Assembly (NCBI GenBank): GCA_021823905.1
Contig: JAKALX010000245.1
Location: 1 to 5,971, forward strand
DNA length: 5,971 nucleotides
Direction: 5' to 3'
Source: Chloroflexota bacterium
GTDB taxonomy: Bacteria > Chloroflexota > Dehalococcoidia > Tepidiformales > Tepidiformaceae
The translations under genes and the position numbers were made by a program. Position 1 is the stretch's first letter. Each line of letters opens with the position of its first letter. Shown in pieces: positions 1-3,389 of this stretch. The notes beneath the pieces are model-generated. The model searched no databases. It saw only the letters and a list, made by a program, of their open reading frames with translations, and was not told where the DNA came from.

Positions 1-363
1 CACCACCTCGATGAGGCCGGACTCCCCCTTGCCGGCCAGCGCGATGATGGTACCGAGAACCTGTGGTTTGCCAGAGGGCGAGCCGATGATCTCGTAGAAG
101 TTGAACTCGTGCGTCTCGGACTCATCGAGCGGCTGCCCGAGCGCGCGCTCGATCCCGGCAATCGCCTCCGGCGTCATCTTCACGGTGAGTGTCTTGTAGT
201 CGCGTGCCTGAGGGAAGATGCGTTGCATCGTGCGTTCCGGATCGCGCCAGATGCACACGTCGGCGGCGACCGACGTGGCGAGGAGCAAACCCGCGGCCGC
301 GAAGAGCGCGGCACGTCTAGATTTGCCGGCTGAAGTCGTAGTAGAACTGCAACGTGCTCTCAC
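1..363 (-). CDS. Exported FMN-binding-domain protein, N-terminal part (cut by window edge)
   Basis: The reading frame stays open from a GTG at 363-361 to the window edge, giving 121 residues. A GGAGG ribosome site (plus-strand cctcc at 369-373) lies five bases upstream, which decides the start. Residues 1-34 form a signal peptide: a basic n-region ending KSRR (14-17), a hydrophobic core from about 18 to 32, and a probable cut after VAA (32-34). The mature part has the layout of periplasmic FMN-binding-domain proteins: a FPQA segment (50-53), a lysine-rich strand, an LTPE-like MTPEAIAGIE helix (63-72), an FNFYEI strand (87-92) and a glycine-rich GTIIALAGKGESG stretch (104-116). In this family FMN is often attached covalently by ApbE to an S/T-G-A-T-type threonine. 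That site would lie beyond the edge and cannot be checked. The gene overlaps the barrel gene by 47 bases, so co-translation is likely. Family placement is from fold-like motifs, not a search; a non-flavinylated relative is possible. Confidence 0.72.
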   Translation of the reverse strand, partial: MRARCSSTTTSAGKSRRAALFAAAGLLLATSVAADVCIWRDPERTMQRIFPQARDYKTLTVKMTPEAIAGIERALGQPLDESETHEFNFYEIIGSPSGKPQVLGTIIALAGKGESGLIEVV

Positions 364-1318
364 TGGGTCCTCCATTATTGATTTGGCGTTGGTGGGCCAC
401 GCGGATCACGAAACCCCGGCCGAGGCGGTAGGATACACCCACACCTGCCGTTCGTTGCGTTTGATCCTGGCGCCACACCGCGAAGCGGCTGTTCAGCTCG
501 ACCGCTCCGCCGAGGGCGAGGTCGGCGAGCACCACGCCACCGCCCACTGAGCGGCCCTCGTCGTCGCCGGCGACCGCCTCGGCTCGCACCGTCAGCGGCC
601 CCGCCAGGCGGGTCAGGTCCAGCGCCAGCCGCCGCTTCCGTGGTGGCCTGGACGATGTGTCGCTTCCGGCTTCGGGCAGAGGACGCCCCCCCAGCAGCGA
701 GAAGCCGATCTGCCAGTCGTCCTTTACGTAGGCCACACGAGCCGTGAGAACAGGGTCGGCTCGCCGGTCGGAGAGTCGCCGTTCGCCACCGCCGCCCGTC
801 ACGGCGACCGCGTAGTCGAATCGCCCTGCAAAGCCCAGCACCTGGAGGCCGCTGTCCTTGCGGATGCCGAGGCTTTGCTCTTCCAGGCCTTGCAGCAGCA
901 GGCGCTCGGTATCGTAGGTGGCGAGCAGGCCGAAGGGCAGCAAGAAGAGGCCTCCACGCAGGTTGCAATGACCCAAGGGCCCCTTGTACTGCAGGTAGAT
1001 CTGGTAGGGACGCACGTTCTTGAGGTTGTCGTCGACGTCGGCCTGGGCGACGCCGATCCAGCGGTCGCCCAGCTCGTCGCTCCACACCTTGCGCAAGTTG
1101 AGAAAGAGTCCCCTGATTTCGGTCTTGTCGTCGGAAGGGTTTGTGTCATGGGTGTAGCGGACATCGGCGCCACCCGAGAGCGTGAAGCTCTGGGACCAGG
1201 CTCGTTCGGGAACCACCACCGCACCCGCCAGTGCCAGAAGGACAGGCAAGGCACGGAGCGCGTCGGCCATCGGTGGAACCGCACCTGCCGCACGACGAGA
1301 ACGCTGGCGTCCCGCCAC
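317..1318 (-). CDS. Outer-membrane beta-barrel protein, OprO/OprP-like porin type
   Basis: This 333-residue protein has an export signal (core LPVLLALAGAVVV, ending near AWSQ) followed by alternating polar/apolar strands with glycine and aromatic girdles. Typical strands are FTLSGGADVRYTH, near the mature start, and the KLPFG-like LLPFGLLATYDTERLL. It ends FYYDFSRQI, a recognisable C-terminal beta-signal with aromatic residues, although the last residue is Ile rather than Phe. The features resemble phosphate-selective-porin-like barrels, but the substrate cannot be read. The chosen start is GTG 1318, which shares one base with the upstream TAG and has GAGG four bases before it. That gives a long arginine-rich n-region. 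ATG 1270 (MADALRALP) is an alternative with a weaker ribosome site and an uncharged n-region. The barrel lies between a corrinoid-like cytoplasmic protein and an exported flavin-domain protein, so it may carry substrate or product across the outer membrane. Confidence 0.8.
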   Translation of the reverse strand: MAGRQRSRRAAGAVPPMADALRALPVLLALAGAVVVPERAWSQSFTLSGGADVRYTHDTNPSDDKTEIRGLFLNLRKVWSDELGDRWIGVAQADVDDNLKNVRPYQIYLQYKGPLGHCNLRGGLFLLPFGLLATYDTERLLLQGLEEQSLGIRKDSGLQVLGFAGRFDYAVAVTGGGGERRLSDRRADPVLTARVAYVKDDWQIGFSLLGGRPLPEAGSDTSSRPPRKRRLALDLTRLAGPLTVRAEAVAGDDEGRSVGGGVVLADLALGGAVELNSRFAVWRQDQTQRTAGVGVSYRLGRGFVIRVAHQRQINNGGPSESTLQFYYDFSRQI

Positions 1319-2397
1319 TACGCCTCGCCTGCGAGCGGCCTGCGAAGCGGCAGCTCGCGGCCGAGGTAGGCAGCATGATCCATGCGGCTCAAGAGCCCGC
1401 GATCAATCACCTCTGCCGCGACCGTGCCCGGTGTAGCGCCCTCGATGACGCAGTCGAGTACGCCGGCGGTCGTGTAGTGCTCGACGGCAAGGAATTTCCG
1501 TCTCTGGTCCGGGTAGACGACGAAGAACCCGGACGGGTCGAGCACGAGGCGGTGGGCCGCACGCGCCGGGATCGTCGGGACGCCGGAAGCGCAGGTCGCA
1601 CCGGGGAACACACCGGGATCACGGGCAGCACAGCCTCGAACGCTGTCGCGAACCACATCGATCCGCTCCTCGCCGACGAGAGCGACAAGCTCAACCTGCC
1701 GTCGAAATGCCTCGACCTGGTCCCGGCTGACATTCTTGAGAACAGGGCGCTTGCCGCGCGCGTTCACGATGCGTTGGGCATCGTCCACGCCATGTGCGCA
1801 CAGACTTGCGAGCGATTGCCCCGGCAGGTGGCCGATCGCCTGACGGGTGTCTTCGCCGCAAACCACGAGGAACCGGATGTGGGGATTCGCGACAACGTTC
1901 CTCACGACGCGCTCGATGCCCAGGTTCTCGGTGTGAAGCGTCCCGACGATGGAGACGCCTTCGGGCGCCTCCTCGGCGATCCGCCGCGCCAACTCGGCGC
2001 TGTTCAGCGTGCAGATGGCGACCGGAGCGCCGAAACGCAGGGCCCGATAGTCGCCGGGGAGTGGCGGCCAGCCAACCCGCTCGCCGGGCGCATCTCCCGG
2101 ACACGCGCCGGCAGGTTCGATCTCTCCAGGGAACGCCTCCTCGAAGGCATTGGCGGCGATGGCGGGAAAGCACACCTCGCAGCCGAGGCAGTCGTACTTC
2201 TCCGGCAGAAGCGCGGCCCGAGCTGCGTCGAGCGCGGGGGACAGGTCTCCGTGTACTTGCGCGACAGCCGTCAGCGTCTCGACCGCGCGGCGAAAGCAAC
2301 CGCAGGCATGGCACTTCTTCGCGTCGGTCGCCGCCTGGAGCTGCACGCTGACTTCCAGGACAGCGTCCTTTCGGATGCCCTCGTCGTTCAGGTTCAT
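1318..2397 (-). CDS. MtrA-like corrinoid-type protein with N-terminal Cys clusters and C-terminal DUF4346-like domain
   Basis: This 359-residue soluble protein has three parts. Residues 1-100 carry two cysteine clusters, C29-x2-C32-x-C34 and C70-x2-C73-x2-C76, plus C99; they could hold an Fe-S cluster or metal. Residues 109-262 closely resemble MtrA of methanogen methyl-H4MPT:CoM methyltransferase: WPPLPGDY (110-117), HTENLGIERVV (155-165), NPHIRFLVVCG (171-181), GHLPGQSL (189-196), NARGKRP (212-218), VEAFRRQVE (228-236) and a terminal RDPG (259-262). H155 in HTENLG aligns with the histidine reported to ligate cobalt in MtrA. Residues 283-350 (LDPSGFFVVYP to DHAAYLGREL) look like DUF4346, found attached to bacterial MtrA-like proteins. 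The MtrA membrane anchor is absent, and no other Mtr subunit is in the window. ATG 2397 is preceded by AAGGAGG (2405-2411) at seven bases, only 18 bases after the repressor stop. Corrinoid binding and alkyl-transfer chemistry are inferred; the true reaction is unknown. Confidence 0.82.
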   Translation of the reverse strand: MNLNDEGIRKDAVLEVSVQLQAATDAKKCHACGCFRRAVETLTAVAQVHGDLSPALDAARAALLPEKYDCLGCEVCFPAIAANAFEEAFPGEIEPAGACPGDAPGERVGWPPLPGDYRALRFGAPVAICTLNSAELARRIAEEAPEGVSIVGTLHTENLGIERVVRNVVANPHIRFLVVCGEDTRQAIGHLPGQSLASLCAHGVDDAQRIVNARGKRPVLKNVSRDQVEAFRRQVELVALVGEERIDVVRDSVRGCAARDPGVFPGATCASGVPTIPARAAHRLVLDPSGFFVVYPDQRRKFLAVEHYTTAGVLDCVIEGATPGTVAAEVIDRGLLSRMDHAAYLGRELPLRRPLAGEA

Positions 2398-2415
2398 TTT
2401 CGAACCTCCTTCCAG

Positions 2416-2811
2416 TCACGCACTCGTGTGGTGGAGCGCCTGTAGTGCCAGCTGAGCCGCGACGCGATCGCGCAGTGAGTAGTAGGCCATCTTTCCGTGG
2501 TTGCGATACTTGACGATCCGGAGGTCGCGCAGCTTGCACAGATGGTGCGAGGCGGCCGAGACGCTCATCCCGAGCACGTGGGCCACGTCGCAGACGCAAA
2601 GCTCCTCGCTTACGGAGAGCGCGTGCAAGATCTTCAGCCTGGCCCGATCGGCAAGGGCCGCGAAGACCGCCCTCGCGCCCTCGATCGCTTCGTCACCGGG
2701 CATCGCCGCGCGGAGTCGTGAGACCAGCTCCTGCTTGAAGCACGGTATGCAGCAGGTGCCGTCCGCCGGCGCTCGAGACTGACTGGCTGACGTTCGCTCA
2801 TTCGCGCGCAT
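2416..2811 (-). CDS. ArsR/SmtB-family metal-responsive repressor, CadC-like
   Basis: This 131-residue winged-helix repressor would release DNA when metal binds. Residues about 47-113 form the HTH domain: ALADRARLKILHAL (52-65), ELCVCDVAHVLGMS (70-83), the recognition helix SAASHHLCKL (85-94) and the wing KYRNHGKMAYYSL (101-113). C72-V-C74 in ELCVCD is the alpha3 metal motif. The N-terminal C20, C21 and C24 reproduce the arrangement of CadC of Staphylococcus (C7-x3-C11 with C58/C60), so a Cd/Pb/Zn-type alpha3N site fits better than a plain As(III) site, though As or Sb cannot be excluded. The alpha5 Zn site is degenerate: D115 and H128 remain, but the positions of CadC H103 and E117 are V117 and A131. 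ATG 2811 keeps the cysteines and sits at the predicted transcription start, so the message may be leaderless. An in-frame ATG at 3027 would add 72 unfamiliar residues and is less likely. The gene leads the operon containing the MtrA-like gene. Confidence 0.9.
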   Translation of the reverse strand: MRANERTSASQSRAPADGTCCIPCFKQELVSRLRAAMPGDEAIEGARAVFAALADRARLKILHALSVSEELCVCDVAHVLGMSVSAASHHLCKLRDLRIVKYRNHGKMAYYSLRDRVAAQLALQALHHTSA

Positions 2812-2821
2812 ATTTGAATGA
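2798..2821 (-). promoter_or_regulatory. Candidate operator of the ArsR-family repressor
   Basis: TCATTC and GAATGA form perfect six-base inverted arms separated by 12 bases (2798-2803 and 2816-2821). The right arm belongs to an ATTCAAATAT tract, an A+T-rich island in G+C-rich surroundings that resembles half-sites seen before arsR-family genes. The repeat covers the -10 box, the predicted start point and the first codons of the repressor, so binding would block transcription of the downstream operon. The dyad is seen directly; its role as the binding site is inferred. Confidence 0.6.
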
Positions 2822-2846
2822 TCGCCCGGCCCACCTGTCGTGTCAA
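2811..2846 (-). promoter_or_regulatory. Sigma70-type promoter of the repressor-led operon
   Basis: Read on the minus strand, a perfect TTGACA -35 box (plus-strand tgtcaa, 2841-2846) is followed after 17 bases by GATCAT (2818-2823), a four-of-six match to the -10 consensus. Counting six to seven bases on puts the start point at about 2811, which is the A of the repressor ATG. No Shine-Dalgarno sequence precedes that ATG, in agreement with a leaderless transcript. The -10 box overlaps the candidate operator. Confidence 0.6.
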
Positions 2847-3010
2847 GCCCCGTCGGCACCGTCGACTGTTCAGCTCCACGTCGGCCCGCTGCGGTGCCCG
2901 TCGCGACGTTGGCGACCTCGTCCTCCGACCTGATCGCGGCGAGCCCCCCGTCCACGCGCATTTCGCTGGCGATCGCCACCGCTAGGTCCTTGTTGTCGGC
3001 CGCAGGAATC

Positions 3011-3352
3011 CTAGATGGCCTGGCCATCTTCCTCGCCCGTACGAATCCTCACAACGTGCTCGACTCCGATGACGCAGATCTTGCCGTCGCCTGGGTTGCC
3101 CGTGCGGGCGGCTGTTGAGATCGCCCCGATGACGTGTTCCACGGCGGCATCCGGTACCAGCACCTCCACCCGCACCTTGGCACGCGTGCCCACGAACTCC
3201 CCTTCGGTCGCAGCCGTGCTCCCTTTGCCCCGGCCGCGCCCGAACCCCTGCGCCTTGATGAAGGTCGCCCCCGTGACCGCGGGGAGGGCATGCAGGGCAT
3301 CAACCACTTCGGGCGCCATCACACTCTGGACGTACGCGATGACCATCTTCAT
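3011..3352 (-). CDS. PII-like signalling protein (PII-NG type, linked to metal efflux)
   Basis: This 113-residue cytoplasmic protein is probably a trimeric nucleotide sensor. It aligns with GlnB almost without gaps, offset by one residue: GFGR (36-39) at the base of the T-loop, KVRVEVLVPD (59-68), the B-loop TGNPGDGKI (84-92) and the C-loop RIRTGEEDGQAI (102-113). G88, D89, G90, K91, R102 and R104 match GlnB ATP/ADP-contact positions, so adenine-nucleotide binding is likely. The T-loop (about 38-58) has normal length but no tyrosine: E52 occupies the GlnB Tyr51 position, so uridylylation is excluded. A PII group next to heavy-metal efflux genes (PII-NG) has been described; its target is not well settled. 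ATG 3352 has AAGGAG (3359-3364) six bases upstream, which rules against an earlier start at 3412 inside the pump gene. It follows the pump stop by 37 bases, so the two are probably co-transcribed, and pump control is a plausible role. Confidence 0.88.
   Translation of the reverse strand: MKMVIAYVQSVMAPEVVDALHALPAVTGATFIKAQGFGRGRGKGSTAATEGEFVGTRAKVRVEVLVPDAAVEHVIGAISTAARTGNPGDGKICVIGVEHVVRIRTGEEDGQAI
3013..3029. repeat. 17-bp perfect palindrome at the end of the PII-like gene
   Basis: The arms AGATGGCC and GGCCATCT flank a single central T. The palindrome covers the last codons of the PII-like gene and touches its TAG stop. As RNA it could fold into a seven-base-pair stem with a three-base loop. 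No U-tract follows on the minus strand (the next bases read AGGATTCC), so it is not a standard intrinsic terminator. It could be a protein-binding site, a weak attenuator or an RNA-stability element. The palindrome is seen directly; its function is unknown. Confidence 0.45.
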
Positions 3353-3389
3353 CGGGATCTCCTTCCCTATCCGGGCGTGCACGGGGACC

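Noticed and set aside
109..550. Two short plus-strand open frames opposite the barrel and flavin-domain genes
   Set aside because: They are low-complexity Arg/Ala-rich translations with no domain, antisense to two genes supported by signal peptides and ribosome sites.
1318..2397. Reading the MtrA-like gene as evidence of a methanogen
   Set aside because: The neighbours (porin-like barrel, RND pump, ArsR/SmtB repressor) are Gram-negative bacterial, and the membrane anchor and the other Mtr subunits are absent.
1231..2445. A 404-codon open frame on the plus strand, antisense to the MtrA-like gene
   Set aside because: It mirrors the MtrA-like gene in G+C-rich DNA, has no recognisable domain and no good ribosome site that I can see. 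The opposite strand has clear family motifs and a strong Shine-Dalgarno sequence.
3000..3035. Intrinsic terminator after the PII-like gene
   Set aside because: The palindrome gives only a seven-pair stem and no run of U follows on the transcribed strand.
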